A stretch of 64,000 nucleotides of DNA from an uncultured Pelagibacteraceae bacterium (GCA_902566785.1 CACFKI010000001.1:62001-126000); one strand, 5' to 3'. Counted from the first letter of the stretch, positions 43,997-55,056 are shown. Made by a program: numbers and translations. Notes: generated by a model from the letters alone, not told the origin.

Positions 43997-44425
43997 CTAA
44001 GATTTTTTTTTTACACCATATAATTCTAATTTATGGTCAACTAAATTATATCCATATTTATCTGCAACCTTTTTTTGTAGAATTTCTATTTCCTCATCAA
44101 CAAATTCAATAATTTCTCCAGTTTTAATATCTATTAGATGATCATGATGACTTTCGTTTATTTGTTCATATCTTGCCTTCCCACCTTTAAAATCATGTTT
44201 GGTTAGTATGCCAGACTCTTCAAGAAGTTTTACAGTTCTGTATACTGTTGCAATACTGATTTTAGGATCCAACTTAGATACTCTATTATACAACTCATCA
44301 ACATCGGGATGATCAGATTCTCCATAAAGTTCTTTTGATTCTGATATGACCTTGGCAATTATTTTTCTCTGCTCAGTTAGCTTAACCCCTTTTGCTATAC
44401 ATTTTTCTTCAATCGATGATGACAT
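43997..44425 (-). CDS. fur: Fur-family metal regulator (Fur/Mur)
   Basis: GVKLTEQRKIIAKVI, ISIATVYRTVKLLEESGILTKHDF, ESHHDHLIDIKTGEIIEF. Confidence 0.9.
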   Translation of the reverse strand: MSSSIEEKCIAKGVKLTEQRKIIAKVISESKELYGESDHPDVDELYNRVSKLDPKISIATVYRTVKLLEESGILTKHDFKGGKARYEQINESHHDHLIDIKTGEIIEFVDEEIEILQKKVADKYGYNLVDHKLELYGVKKKS

Positions 44426-44434
44426 TTTTGTATT

Positions 44435-44812
44435 TTAACTCGAATAATGCGGTTTAATCAAATTTTTTTTTAAAAGACCATTTTTAAATAAATCTATTAA
44501 TATTTCGTAGTTATTGCCCCTAATTTGATCAGAATTAAAGCCATATATATCTAAATTGTTTGCAAATTGAAGTCCTTTGACGATTGCTAATGATGCTCTT
44601 ATACCAGAAAATTTTCCAGCACCCTGATTTACAAAAATATTAGCGATTTCGTTAATTTTTATACCTCTAGAGTTTAAAAATTCAAATAACAATATTACTA
44701 ATTTATCAAAATTTTTTCTATTGTTAAGGTATTCACTGGTATATGATTTATTATTCAAGATGATATTAAAATATATTTTATCTTTTCCAGCATCAATTAT
44801 TAAATTTTTCAT
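44435..44812 (-). CDS. tsaB: Short TsaB-like t6A biosynthesis protein
   Basis: VNQGAGKFSGIRASLAIVKGLQFANNLDIYGFNSDQI matches the TsaB signature, but only 125 aa. Confidence 0.75.
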   Translation of the reverse strand: MKNLIIDAGKDKIYFNIILNNKSYTSEYLNNRKNFDKLVILLFEFLNSRGIKINEIANIFVNQGAGKFSGIRASLAIVKGLQFANNLDIYGFNSDQIRGNNYEILIDLFKNGLLKKNLIKPHYSS

Positions 44813-45815
44813 AATATTTATTTTTTCTTTTAATTCTATTGCAGATGACGATTTTAGTAAATATTTTATTGAGGATAAAGGAACGGTTTCGTTAATGTAT
44901 CATAGGTTTAATGAGAACAAATATCCTTCTACAAATATACAAATGGATATTTTTGAAAAACATATAAATATTATTCAATCAGAAAATTTAGAATTTGAAA
45001 GTATAGAAAATTTTGGTTTAAATTTTACAAAAAATAAGGAAAAAAAAAAAATTTTAATAACTATAGATGATGCTTTTTCATCTTTTTATAATAATGCCTG
45101 GCCATTTTTAAAAAAGAATAGAATACCTTTCATCCTTTTTGTTTCAACTGAACCAATAGGAAAGAACGGATATATGAATTGGAAACAGATTAAAGAAATT
45201 GAAAAATCTGAATTTGGATATATAGGAAATCATTCTCATTCACATGAATACCTTATTAATTATGAATTTGAGGATTTTAAAAAAGATATAAACAAATCAA
45301 TAAAAATTTTTAAAGAAAACTTAGGGTATAATCCTATTTATTTCTCTTATCCATTTGGTGAATATAGCAAAGAACAAAGAGATTATATTGCTAAAAATTT
45401 TAAGTTTGCTTTTGGTCAACACTCAGGAGTAATAGATTTTAATAAAAATAGGTATGAACTTCCAAGATTTCCAATTAATGAAAAATATGGAGACTTAGAA
45501 AGATTCAAGTTTTTAATTCGTTTATTACCTCTGCAATATAAAAAAATTGAACCTGAAGATAAATATATAAAAAAAGATAATAATCCACCTAATTTAAGCA
45601 TTGAATTCTTTAAAAATCAGAAAAACATTAAAAATATTAATTGTTTCTCTGATGAAGGTGAAAAATGGAAAAAATCTAAAATTCAATTAGAAGAAAACAA
45701 GTTACAAATAAATTTTGTTGATAAATTTAAATTTAGAAGAGGAAGAATTAACTGCTCTTTAAATGATGATGATGGATGGAGATGGTTAGGAATTCAATTC
45801 TCTATTGAAAATTAA
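44760..45815 (+). CDS. Polysaccharide deacetylase family protein
   Basis: SLMYHRFNENKYPSTNIQMDIFEKHI, ILITIDDAFSSFYNNAWPFLKK, GNHSHSHEYL, YFSYPFGEYSKEQ. Start uncertain (overlaps tsaB 5' end). Confidence 0.88.
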   Translation: MILKYILSFPASIIKFFIIFIFSFNSIADDDFSKYFIEDKGTVSLMYHRFNENKYPSTNIQMDIFEKHINIIQSENLEFESIENFGLNFTKNKEKKKILITIDDAFSSFYNNAWPFLKKNRIPFILFVSTEPIGKNGYMNWKQIKEIEKSEFGYIGNHSHSHEYLINYEFEDFKKDINKSIKIFKENLGYNPIYFSYPFGEYSKEQRDYIAKNFKFAFGQHSGVIDFNKNRYELPRFPINEKYGDLERFKFLIRLLPLQYKKIEPEDKYIKKDNNPPNLSIEFFKNQKNIKNINCFSDEGEKWKKSKIQLEENKLQINFVDKFKFRRGRINCSLNDDDGWRWLGIQFSIEN

Positions 45816-46942
45816 ATGATTTTTTTCATTTTTTGACTACTAGGTAAAAGCTTAGCGTCATCAAAATCAGTTAGATTATTCTGTTCAATAATTTTCTTTA
45901 AAATTTTTGTGTATTCTTTACCAGTCTCAGCATATTTATCTAAATAATTTACTAGCTCTAAACTGTTAAGGGTACCTAGGTTATCTCTTTGAATAGCTCT
46001 CATTTTTCTAAACTGTCTATAGCTTGAATGAGTATTAAGATTTCTTTGATATGCTCTTACTGAAGCTTGTAAAACTTTAAATTTCATTACTTTGTGAGTA
46101 TCACCAATATCTGCACCTTTTGGCTTAATTCCTTCTCCACTAAATGTCCATTGTCCAAATAATGCATTTCCTTCTAATGCAAATCTAGAAGTTCCCCACC
46201 CAGTTTCTTTTGCTGCCTGTGCTATTGCCATTGAAACTGGAATTTCATCCATTCGAATCTTTAGAGTTGTTAAATCCCTATTAACGACACCATATTGTTT
46301 AAATTTACTTCTTAACCATTTAATCTCCGACTCTGTATTATTATTTTTGTTCAGAACTGTAAAAAGTTTTTTACGTTCAAGTTTTATTCTTGTATTTTCT
46401 TCAAGAATAAGAGGTAGTACAATTTGTATAAACAAGTTTTTTCTTTTTTTTGTGTTTTCAATTTGTTTAATTTCCTTAGGTAGTAAATCTATTTTTACAG
46501 GTTTCACAATTTTATTGTCTCTAATTTCATTTAGATTAAATCCGTTGTCTTTATAAATTTCTTCTAGAGTTGAGGCACTAAATCTAACAGTATTTTCTGG
46601 TACACTTTCAAATTCAAAAATATCTAAAAATAAATCTGTTACTTTAAGTTTATCGCTCTCGTCTTCATTCTTTAGATCAATTTCTTTTCCATCCAAAACT
46701 TTTTCAAAATTTAATTTTGAGTTATTTTCTACGATCGATGGACTAGACAAAAATTTTGAAGATATACTAATTATACTTGGCATAATCCCAAAAGAAAAAA
46801 TTAATACAAAGCTAGTTAAAATTGTATAAGTTAAACTTTTAAAAGGCTTTAAATTTATTAAAGAAGAATTTTTTTGAATTTTATAACCATTTTTTAAAAG
46901 TATTTTTTGAATTTTTAATAAATTAAATTTTTTTGACTTCAT
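45812..46942 (-). CDS. Bax-like glucosaminidase-domain protein
   Basis: PVSMAIAQAAKETGWGTSRFALEGNALFGQWTFSGEGIKPKGADIGDTHKVMKF; N-terminal TM. Confidence 0.85.
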   Translation of the reverse strand: MKSKKFNLLKIQKILLKNGYKIQKNSSLINLKPFKSLTYTILTSFVLIFSFGIMPSIISISSKFLSSPSIVENNSKLNFEKVLDGKEIDLKNEDESDKLKVTDLFLDIFEFESVPENTVRFSASTLEEIYKDNGFNLNEIRDNKIVKPVKIDLLPKEIKQIENTKKRKNLFIQIVLPLILEENTRIKLERKKLFTVLNKNNNTESEIKWLRSKFKQYGVVNRDLTTLKIRMDEIPVSMAIAQAAKETGWGTSRFALEGNALFGQWTFSGEGIKPKGADIGDTHKVMKFKVLQASVRAYQRNLNTHSSYRQFRKMRAIQRDNLGTLNSLELVNYLDKYAETGKEYTKILKKIIEQNNLTDFDDAKLLPSSQKMKKII

Positions 46943-46973
46943 TACTTTAATTATACACGATTCTTAAAATAAA

Positions 46974-47516
46974 TTAGACCGCTATTACCTCTTTAATTTC
47001 AGGTATATAATGGCATAATAGATTTTGAACACCTTGTTTTAGTGTCATGGTTGAACTTGGACAACCAGAGCAGCTACCTTGAAGATTCACTGTAACTACT
47101 CCATCTTTAAATTCTTTAAATTTAATGTCACCTCCATCTCTAGCTACAGCAGGTCTTACTTTTGTATCTAAAATATTTATTATTTTTTTTTCTATTTCTG
47201 TGAAATTTTTAGTTTTTTCTTCTAATTTATTTTTATCAATTACAAGTTCTGCTCCTTTAGAATAAAAATCATTTATCAAAGATATGATGATATGTTTTAA
47301 ATCTTCCCATTCAATTTTCTCTTCCTTATTTACTGATAAAAAATCACCTGCCAAAAAAACTCCTGTAACACCATTTATAGATAAAATATTTCTAACAAGT
47401 TCGTTGTTAGTCATTTTTTTATCTGTTACTTCCAAAGGTGTGTCGTTTGATACCTTTTTGCCAGGAAAAAATTTTAATGAATTTGGGTTAGGTGTAATTT
47501 CTGTTTGTATAAACAT
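46974..47516 (-). CDS. nfuA: NifU/Nfu-type Fe-S scaffold protein
   Basis: MFIQTEITPNPNSLKFFPG; RPAVARDGGDIKFKEF...LQGSCSGCPSSTMTLKQGVQNLLCHYIPE. Confidence 0.94.
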   Translation of the reverse strand: MFIQTEITPNPNSLKFFPGKKVSNDTPLEVTDKKMTNNELVRNILSINGVTGVFLAGDFLSVNKEEKIEWEDLKHIIISLINDFYSKGAELVIDKNKLEEKTKNFTEIEKKIINILDTKVRPAVARDGGDIKFKEFKDGVVTVNLQGSCSGCPSSTMTLKQGVQNLLCHYIPEIKEVIAV

Positions 47517-47559
47517 AGTTTATATATAGTTATAAAATTTTTAAATAAAAGGCCATTTA

Positions 47560-48561
47560 TTAAAAACCTACAATTTTTTTCAATTCATTAACCTTTTTTG
47601 AAGCTATTTCATTGGCCCTTTCTGATCCATCTCTTAATATCTTATCAATAAATTCTTTATCCTCTTGTAGTTTATTAATTTCTGTTGAAATAGGTGAAAT
47701 TTTCTCGACAACCATTTCGGAAAGTTTGGTTTTGAATTCTGAAAAATTTTTTCCTGAAAATTCATTTATTGTTTTTTCTATTTTTTGATCAGCCAAACTG
47801 GAATATATTCCCAATAAGTTTTCAATTTCTGGTCTTTTATTCAAATTTTTATTGTCTTCTGGCATACTTTTATCATCTGTTTTTGCTTTTTTTATTTTAT
47901 TTATAATTACATCTTTTGAGTCATTTAAATTTACTCTACTCAAATCTGATGGATCTGATTTACTCATTTTTTTTTTTCCATCCTTGAGACTCATAATTCT
48001 AGCAAATGTTTTTTGAATTAGAGGCTCTGGCGCAGTAAAAAAATCTGGACAATTAAATTCAAGATTAAATTTTTGCGCTATATCTCTGGTTAATTCTAAA
48101 TGTTGCTTCTGATCCTCTCCCACTGGTACGTGTGTTGTGTCGTATAATAAAATATCAGATGCCATTAATATTGGATAAATATATAATCCAACACTTGCTT
48201 TTTCTTTATCCTTACCTGCCTTTTCTTTAAATTGAGTCATACGATTTAACCAACCCATTCTAGCTACACAACTTAGAATCCAAGACCCTTCACTATGAGA
48301 TGGAACGGACGATTGATTAAAAATAATGCTCCTTTTATAATCCAATCCACTTGCAATGAATGCTGCTGTTGTCTCTCTAATACTATCTTTTAATTCTTTT
48401 GGATTTTGCTTAACTGTAATTGCATGTAAATCAACTACACAATAAACACATTGATTGTTCTTTTCATTTTGTAAATTTACAAAGTTTTTAATTGCTCCTA
48501 AATAATTACCAAGGTGTAAATTACCAGACGGTTGAACGCCAGAAAATATTTTTTTAGACAT
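47560..48561 (-). CDS. trpS: Tryptophanyl-tRNA synthetase
   Basis: [48 protein letters not shown]. Confidence 0.97.
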   Translation of the reverse strand: MSKKIFSGVQPSGNLHLGNYLGAIKNFVNLQNEKNNQCVYCVVDLHAITVKQNPKELKDSIRETTAAFIASGLDYKRSIIFNQSSVPSHSEGSWILSCVARMGWLNRMTQFKEKAGKDKEKASVGLYIYPILMASDILLYDTTHVPVGEDQKQHLELTRDIAQKFNLEFNCPDFFTAPEPLIQKTFARIMSLKDGKKKMSKSDPSDLSRVNLNDSKDVIINKIKKAKTDDKSMPEDNKNLNKRPEIENLLGIYSSLADQKIEKTINEFSGKNFSEFKTKLSEMVVEKISPISTEINKLQEDKEFIDKILRDGSERANEIASKKVNELKKIVGF

Positions 48562-48562
48562 A

Positions 48563-50092
48563 CTAGTACTTTAATTTAATATCTGAAATTTTAAAAGCTT
48601 TTGTCATGATAGAAGTAATTATATAGATTATTAATGTTAAAATTACTAACAAAACAATTACTAGTAACTTAATTTCACTTTCATAAATTAAATAATAAGA
48701 GAAAAATTTAATTAATTGATAAAAAACAAACGCTGAAAAAATAGATAGACATGTAATATTCAAAACTTTAAAAAGAAATATTTCATTAAAAGAAAAATAG
48801 TTTTTTTTCATTAGATAAAAAAGCAGTAAAAAAGAATTAATCCATGAAGATATTGTAGTTGCTATAGGAATAATAATAAAACCAATAGAAGAAAAAAAAT
48901 ATATACTAATAAATATGTTTATTAAAACCGACAACAAAGAAAAATAAAATGGTGTCTTGGTATTATGTCTGGCAAACAAAAAACTAGAAAATACTTTTAT
49001 AAAAGCAAATGCAGGCATGCCCATAGCAAAATAAAATAATGCTGCACTTGTATTTTGAACACTTAATTGATCGAAAGAACCGTAACCAAAAAGTGCTGAG
49101 GTAATTTCTGTAGATGCAACTAAAAGTGCTGCGGTTGCTGGAAGACTTAAGAACAAACTCAATTCCAAAGACTTGTTTTGTATTAATTTAATTTTTTTAT
49201 TATTTTTGTTATCAATATATTTTGATAAATTAGGAAGTAATACTGTACCAATTGCAATACCTGCTACCGCCAAATTGATTTGATATATACGATCTGCATA
49301 GTAAAGATAAGATACTGCGTTTGCTTGGAAGGAAGCAATAATAGTTCCTATCAGAATATTAATCTGAGTTACTCCAGATGAAAATATACTTGGAAATAAT
49401 TTGTTAAAAAATAATTTAATTCTAGAGTTATAATTAAACTTAAATGAAATTTTTGGAATAAAATATTTTTTAACAAAAAAAATTAAAAATAATAATTGAA
49501 TTAATCCAGCAAATGTAACAGTATAAGAAATAAAATAAACTAACTTATCTGATAAAACTTTTCCAAAAAACAAAACTATTATTAGTAAAATATTCAAGAT
49601 TATTGGTGTAGCTGAAGCTGCTGCGAATTTATTATGAGAATTTAGGATTGCAGAAAAAAATGATGACAAACTCACTAGAAATAAAAAAGGGAAAGTAATT
49701 CTAGTTAGAGTTATAGCTAGTTCTATCTTTTCTGAATTCGCCTTAAATCCTGGGGCGATAATTGAAACAAACAAAGGCATAAAAATTTCGATGATAAATA
49801 CAATTGTTAAAAGCGAAACAATTAAAATATTTAAAACATTATTAGCAAATTTTTCTCCTATTTTTTTCCCTTTATTTAATTCTGATTTATAGCTTGGAAC
49901 AAAAGCAGCATTAAAAGTTCCTTCTGAAAATAATCTTCTAAAAGTATTTGGAATTCTGAAAGCTACAAAAAAAGCATCTGCAATTGGCCCAGCACCTAAA
50001 TAAATAGCAATTAAAATATCTCTTAGATACCCTGATATTCTGCTGATTAAAGTAAAGAAACTAAATGTACCGGTTGACTTAATTAGGTTCAT
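48563..50092 (-). CDS. murJ: Lipid II flippase MurJ
   Basis: [55 protein letters not shown]. Confidence 0.96.
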   Translation of the reverse strand: MNLIKSTGTFSFFTLISRISGYLRDILIAIYLGAGPIADAFFVAFRIPNTFRRLFSEGTFNAAFVPSYKSELNKGKKIGEKFANNVLNILIVSLLTIVFIIEIFMPLFVSIIAPGFKANSEKIELAITLTRITFPFLFLVSLSSFFSAILNSHNKFAAASATPIILNILLIIVLFFGKVLSDKLVYFISYTVTFAGLIQLLFLIFFVKKYFIPKISFKFNYNSRIKLFFNKLFPSIFSSGVTQINILIGTIIASFQANAVSYLYYADRIYQINLAVAGIAIGTVLLPNLSKYIDNKNNKKIKLIQNKSLELSLFLSLPATAALLVASTEITSALFGYGSFDQLSVQNTSAALFYFAMGMPAFAFIKVFSSFLFARHNTKTPFYFSLLSVLINIFISIYFFSSIGFIIIPIATTISSWINSFLLLFYLMKKNYFSFNEIFLFKVLNITCLSIFSAFVFYQLIKFFSYYLIYESEIKLLVIVLLVILTLIIYIITSIMTKAFKISDIKLKY

Positions 50093-50142
50093 AAATCATA
50101 TTAGTCTTAAATTTACCTAATTTGTATATCTAATTATAAGAA

Positions 50143-52431
50143 ATGAAAAAAAATAAAATTGAACATTATTCTGATAAAGAAGCACTAGAGTTTCATAATA
50201 GCATAAAATCAGGAAAGATTGAGATAATTTCATCAAAACCAATGACAACAAAAAGAGATTTGGCACTAGCATATTCTCCTGGTGTTGCAGCACCTGTAAA
50301 AGCGATCTCAAAAAACCCAGATCTAGCATATGATTATACCACAAAAGGCAACTTGGTGGCTGTAATAAGCAATGGTTCAGCAATACTAGGTTTAGGAAAT
50401 CTTGGAGCTCTAGCTTCAAAACCAGTTATGGAAGGTAAAGCAGTTTTATTTAAAAGATTTGCAGATATAGACTCGATCGATTTAGAAATAGACTCCAATG
50501 ATCCAGAAGAGATAATTTCATCTATAAAAAATTTTTCAAAAAGTTTTGGTGGAATTAATTTAGAGGATATAGCTGCTCCAAATTGTTTTATAATAGAAGA
50601 AAAGCTTAAAGAAATTTTAGATATACCTGTTTTCCATGACGATCAACATGGTACAGCAATTATCACCTCTGCAGCTTTATTAAATGCTATTGATATTGCA
50701 AAAAAAGATATAAAAAAAATTAAAGTTGTAGTTAATGGTGCTGGCGCCTCAGCCATGGCCTGTACAAAGTTGTTTGTTAAATTAGGTGTTCAGTCAAAAA
50801 ATATTACTATGATTGATAGGAAAGGAGTTATTTATAAGGGAAGAGATAATTTAAATAAATGGAAAAGCTTGTTTGCTATAAATACAAAAAATAGAACATT
50901 AAATGATGCAATTAAAAATTGTGATGTTTTTTTAGGTTTATCTTCTGCAGGTATACTCAAAAAAGATATGGTAAAAAAAATGTCTAAAAATCCAATTATC
51001 TTTGCATGTGCAAATCCTGATCCTGAAATAACTCCAGAGGAGGTTGAAGAAGTTAGAAGTGATGCTATTATTGCAACTGGAAGATCTGACTATCCAAATC
51101 AAGTAAACAATCTTATTGGTTTTCCATACATATTTCGAGGCGCTCTAGATGTAAGAGCAAAAACAATTAACGAAGAAATGAAAGTTGCTGCAGTAAAATC
51201 GATAGCAAAATTAGCTAAAGAGAGAGTTCCAGATGAAGTTGCAGCAGCTATGGGAGGTGAAAGACCTAAATATGGAAAAGATTATATTATACCATCAACA
51301 TTCGATCCAAGGTTAATTAGCGTTATACCTGTAGCTGTTGCAAAGGCAGCAATAAAGAGTGGAGTTGCTAGAAAAAAAATTGAAAATTTTGAAATATATT
51401 CTGAACAACTTAAGCAAAGATTAGACCCTTCTGTAACAATTATGCAAGGTATTAACTCACAAATAAAAAGAAATCAAAAAAGAGTAGTTTTTGCTGATGG
51501 AGAGGATGAAAATACACTAAAAGCTGCAATAGCTTTTCAAAAAAGTGGTTTTGGTACCCCAATTTTAGTCGCAAAAGAAAAGGTAGTCAAACAAAGATTA
51601 AAAGAAATTGGATACAGCGAAAACTTTAATATTCAAATAATTAATTCTACAGATAAAGAAAAAAGAGAAAAATATAAAAAATTTGTTTTTGAAAAACTTC
51701 ACAGAGAAAAAGGTTTTTTAGAAAGAGATTGTGATAGACTTGTTAGAAATGATAGGGTTGTATGGGGATCTTGCATGGTATCTTGTGGTGATGCTGATGC
51801 AATGGTTACAGGTAATACAAGGAGATATGGTCAATCTCTTCAAAAAGTTTTAAAGATCATAAAGTCAAGGCCTGGAGAAATAATGTTTGGTTTAAATATG
51901 GTTGTAAACAAAGGAAGAACAGTATTTATAGGAGATACAACTGTTCATGAATATCCCTCATCTGAACAAATGGCTGATATTGCTTTATCAGCTGCAAGAG
52001 TTGTAAGGCTTTTTGGTTTTGATCCAAAAGTTGCTTTTCTATCTCATTCAACTTTTGGTCAACCTATCACTAGCAGAACTAAACACATAAGAGATGCTGT
52101 TGAAATTTTGAAGAAAAAGAAAGTAGATTTTAAATTTGACGGTGATATGCAGCCTGATGTAGCTTTAAGTGAGGAGTACAAAGATTTATATCCCTTTTCA
52201 GAAATAGTAGGGAAGGCGAATATACTAATAATGCCTGGTCAACATAGTGCTGCAATTTCTTATAAAATTATGAAAACACTTGGGGGTGCAAAAGTAATTG
52301 GTCCACTTTTAATTGGTTTAGGAGAACCTATTGAGATTGCTCCATTAAGATCTTCTACATCTGATATTCTAAATCTTGCATCTGTTGCTGCATATTCTGC
52401 TGGAATAATTGATTATACTAAAAAAAATTAA
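50143..52431 (+). CDS. maeB: NADP-dependent malic enzyme with phosphotransacetylase-like C-terminus
   Basis: RDLALAYSPGVAAPVKAI, HDDQHGTAIITSAALLNA, C-terminal PTA domain MPGQHSAAISYKIMKTLGGAKVIGPLLIGL. Confidence 0.95.
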   Translation: MKKNKIEHYSDKEALEFHNSIKSGKIEIISSKPMTTKRDLALAYSPGVAAPVKAISKNPDLAYDYTTKGNLVAVISNGSAILGLGNLGALASKPVMEGKAVLFKRFADIDSIDLEIDSNDPEEIISSIKNFSKSFGGINLEDIAAPNCFIIEEKLKEILDIPVFHDDQHGTAIITSAALLNAIDIAKKDIKKIKVVVNGAGASAMACTKLFVKLGVQSKNITMIDRKGVIYKGRDNLNKWKSLFAINTKNRTLNDAIKNCDVFLGLSSAGILKKDMVKKMSKNPIIFACANPDPEITPEEVEEVRSDAIIATGRSDYPNQVNNLIGFPYIFRGALDVRAKTINEEMKVAAVKSIAKLAKERVPDEVAAAMGGERPKYGKDYIIPSTFDPRLISVIPVAVAKAAIKSGVARKKIENFEIYSEQLKQRLDPSVTIMQGINSQIKRNQKRVVFADGEDENTLKAAIAFQKSGFGTPILVAKEKVVKQRLKEIGYSENFNIQIINSTDKEKREKYKKFVFEKLHREKGFLERDCDRLVRNDRVVWGSCMVSCGDADAMVTGNTRRYGQSLQKVLKIIKSRPGEIMFGLNMVVNKGRTVFIGDTTVHEYPSSEQMADIALSAARVVRLFGFDPKVAFLSHSTFGQPITSRTKHIRDAVEILKKKKVDFKFDGDMQPDVALSEEYKDLYPFSEIVGKANILIMPGQHSAAISYKIMKTLGGAKVIGPLLIGLGEPIEIAPLRSSTSDILNLASVAAYSAGIIDYTKKN

Positions 52432-53021
52432 TTTTTTTGTATCCTTAAATCTTCAACAAGTAAAATACTTGCAACTACATTTTCAACATCAAGGATTTCT
52501 TTTGCTTCTTTGATCACCTCATTTTTTTCATCCTCAGTCTCTGCAATTCCATATATGTAAATTTTCTTCTTATAAGTATCTATTGAATAATTTGCTGATT
52601 TAATTTTCTTGTTAAATATAATTGCAGATCTTAATTGTGAAGTAATTAAAATATCTTTTGCTGATTGTTTAAAGTTAAATTCTTCTTTAATTTTAAGATC
52701 ATTTCTTACTGATCTCACACCCTCAGTTTCCCATGCTATTTTTGTAATTTGCAATTTCTCTTCAGGTGTATCAACCTTTCCTGTAATAAATATTCTACCG
52801 TCTAGTACTTGTGTATTAATATTTAAAATATAACTTTTATTTGAAATCAATAATCTAGCGTCTAAATTTTTATCCATTATTCCATCATCAATCTGGGTAC
52901 CCAATGTCCTTGGATCTAGGGCCACCGTTACTCCTGTTCCAAAAACACCCTTTGAAGAAGCGCCAACACACCCCGATAAAATTAAAAATATAAAAAGGAA
53001 TTTTAAATTTTTTGCTATCAT
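52428..53021 (-). CDS. BON-domain lipoprotein (DolP-like)
   Basis: Lipobox LSGCVGASS; two BON domains (DGRIFITGKVDTPEEKLQITKIAWETEGVRSVRNDL). Confidence 0.85.
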   Translation of the reverse strand: MIAKNLKFLFIFLILSGCVGASSKGVFGTGVTVALDPRTLGTQIDDGIMDKNLDARLLISNKSYILNINTQVLDGRIFITGKVDTPEEKLQITKIAWETEGVRSVRNDLKIKEEFNFKQSAKDILITSQLRSAIIFNKKIKSANYSIDTYKKKIYIYGIAETEDEKNEVIKEAKEILDVENVVASILLVEDLRIQKN

Positions 53022-53872
53022 TTTTTCAAATCTAAACAGTAATTATAAATTTCTTTTTTTGAAATATTTTTTTCCTGACTTAATAAATTAACTATTTCTT
53101 TTGTTGATAGTTTTTTTATTAACATTTTAATTTTTTTTTTATCTGATTCGTTAAGATTATTCGAAGCTTTTTTTTTATTATTTAGCTCAGAAATTACTAT
53201 AGTAATTTCACCTCTTAGATTTTTAAAAGGTTTAAGATCTAAAACTTTGTATCTAAAAAACTCTTCATAATATTTGGTGATTTCTTTACAAATTATAATA
53301 TTTCTATCTGGAAAAAATTCTTTAATAATATTAATATTTTTATTGAGTTTTTTTGCTGATATAAAAAATACAATTGAAAAATTTAAGTTAACTAAATTTT
53401 TAAAATTTTCCTTAATTTCACTCATTTTTTCAGGAAAAAAACCATAAAAAAAATATTTTTCAGAAAAACCACTTACTGATACTGCTGCTGTAACTGCGGA
53501 TGATCCAGGTATAGGAAATATATTTATATTTTCGTTAATACATGCATTCACAAGAATTTTCCCTGGATCAGAGATTGTTGGGGTGCCAGCATCAGAAATT
53601 ATAGAAATTATTTTATTTTTTTTTAGTTCAATTAAAATTTTTTCTATATTCTTTTTTTCATTAAACTTGTGGTAAGAAACTAAATTAGAATTTATATCAT
53701 ATTTAGAGATAAGTTTTTTTGATACCCTGGTATCTTCACACAAAATTAAATCAGAATTTTTTAAAATATTTACAGCACGAAATGAAATATCAGCCATATT
53801 ACCTATAGGTGTAGAAACGATATAAAGGCCAGTTCTTAGATTGCTTTTATTATTCTTAGATTGTAGATTCAT
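53018..53872 (-). CDS. rsmI: 16S rRNA (cytidine1402-2'-O)-methyltransferase
   Basis: GLYIVSTPIGNMADISFRAVNILK, CEDTRVSKKLI, SDAGTPTISDPGKILV, GSSAVTAAVSVSG. Confidence 0.95.
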   Translation of the reverse strand: MNLQSKNNKSNLRTGLYIVSTPIGNMADISFRAVNILKNSDLILCEDTRVSKKLISKYDINSNLVSYHKFNEKKNIEKILIELKKNKIISIISDAGTPTISDPGKILVNACINENINIFPIPGSSAVTAAVSVSGFSEKYFFYGFFPEKMSEIKENFKNLVNLNFSIVFFISAKKLNKNINIIKEFFPDRNIIICKEITKYYEEFFRYKVLDLKPFKNLRGEITIVISELNNKKKASNNLNESDKKKIKMLIKKLSTKEIVNLLSQEKNISKKEIYNYCLDLKK

Positions 53873-53904
53873 TATTTTATATTAAATATAATAATACCAT
53901 TAAA

Positions 53905-55056
53905 ATGAAAATTATTAGTCAATTTCTTATAACAATATTTTTTTCACTTATTTTGACCCATGAGAGAGCTTATTCATCAGAGAACATTAAAATTGGATTA
54001 ATGGTTCCTCTTACAGGTGAATATAAGTCAATAGGTAAATCGATTTTAAATGCAACTAAATTAGCAATTAACAAAATTAATAATGATAATGTTTTAATTG
54101 TGCCTAAAGATACTAAAGGAAATCCTGAAATTACTTTAAAAGTTGCAAAAGAACTTAGAGATAATGATGTCCAAATTGTAATTGGTCCTTTATTTTATAA
54201 AAATTTAATTTATTTAAATGAATTAAATAAAATGATTTTTTTAACTTTATCAAATAAAGTTTTAGAAACTCCATCAAATGTGATTTCAGCCGGTATAAAT
54301 GCTGAATCTCAAATTAATACAATTAAGAAATTTAAAAAAAAATTTAATTTAGAAAGAACTATTTTTTTGATACCGGACTCAGATTATAAATTAGAGATAG
54401 AAAATGCAATTAAACAAACAAAATTAAAACTTAAAGATAAATTTATTTATAATACTGATCCTACTAAATTAACTTCACAAATTGAAAACTTAACAAGATA
54501 CCCTCAAAGAAAACAAAATTTATTAGATGAAATTAAAAGAATAGAAAATTCAGATGACCCAAACAAAGAGAAAAAAATTGAAAATTTAATGAAAAAAGAT
54601 ACCATAGGGGGAATAAACTTTGACTCTGTAATAATCGCAGATTTTGATGAAAGTTTAAAAAGTGTTGCGACTTCACTACTTTACACAGATATATCTTCAA
54701 AAAGAATAAATTATATTGGTCTTAATCAATGGTTTGATAGATCTTTGATAAATGAAAAATCCCTACATCCATTTTATTTTCCCTCTATTAATAGAGATAA
54801 CTATGAGGAATATAAAAAAGAATACTTTGATATTTTTGACGAAGAACCAAATCAAATATCTTTTGTAAGCTACGATCTAGTGGGATTAATTTATTTTCTG
54901 ATCTATAAAAATGATTTTATTATAGATGAGAAAATTTTTTACAAGAAAAATAAGTTTAAAGGTAAAATTGGTATTTTTGAGATAAATAAAAATAAAATCA
55001 ACCATATTCTAAATTTTTATTCTGCTGAAGGTGAAGACTTTAAAAAAATTTTCTAA
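53905..55056 (+). CDS. Periplasmic-binding/penicillin-binding-protein-activator (LpoA-like) protein
   Basis: Signal peptide; IKIGLMVPLTGEYKSIGKSILNATKLAINKIN, VQIVIGPLF; divergent from rsmI as in the rsmI-lpoA neighbourhood. Confidence 0.78.
   Translation: MKIISQFLITIFFSLILTHERAYSSENIKIGLMVPLTGEYKSIGKSILNATKLAINKINNDNVLIVPKDTKGNPEITLKVAKELRDNDVQIVIGPLFYKNLIYLNELNKMIFLTLSNKVLETPSNVISAGINAESQINTIKKFKKKFNLERTIFLIPDSDYKLEIENAIKQTKLKLKDKFIYNTDPTKLTSQIENLTRYPQRKQNLLDEIKRIENSDDPNKEKKIENLMKKDTIGGINFDSVIIADFDESLKSVATSLLYTDISSKRINYIGLNQWFDRSLINEKSLHPFYFPSINRDNYEEYKKEYFDIFDEEPNQISFVSYDLVGLIYFLIYKNDFIIDEKIFYKKNKFKGKIGIFEINKNKINHILNFYSAEGEDFKKIF

Noticed and set aside
50117-50419. Minus-strand 100-aa ORF overlapping maeB 5' end
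   Set aside because: Leu-rich antisense shadow of maeB.
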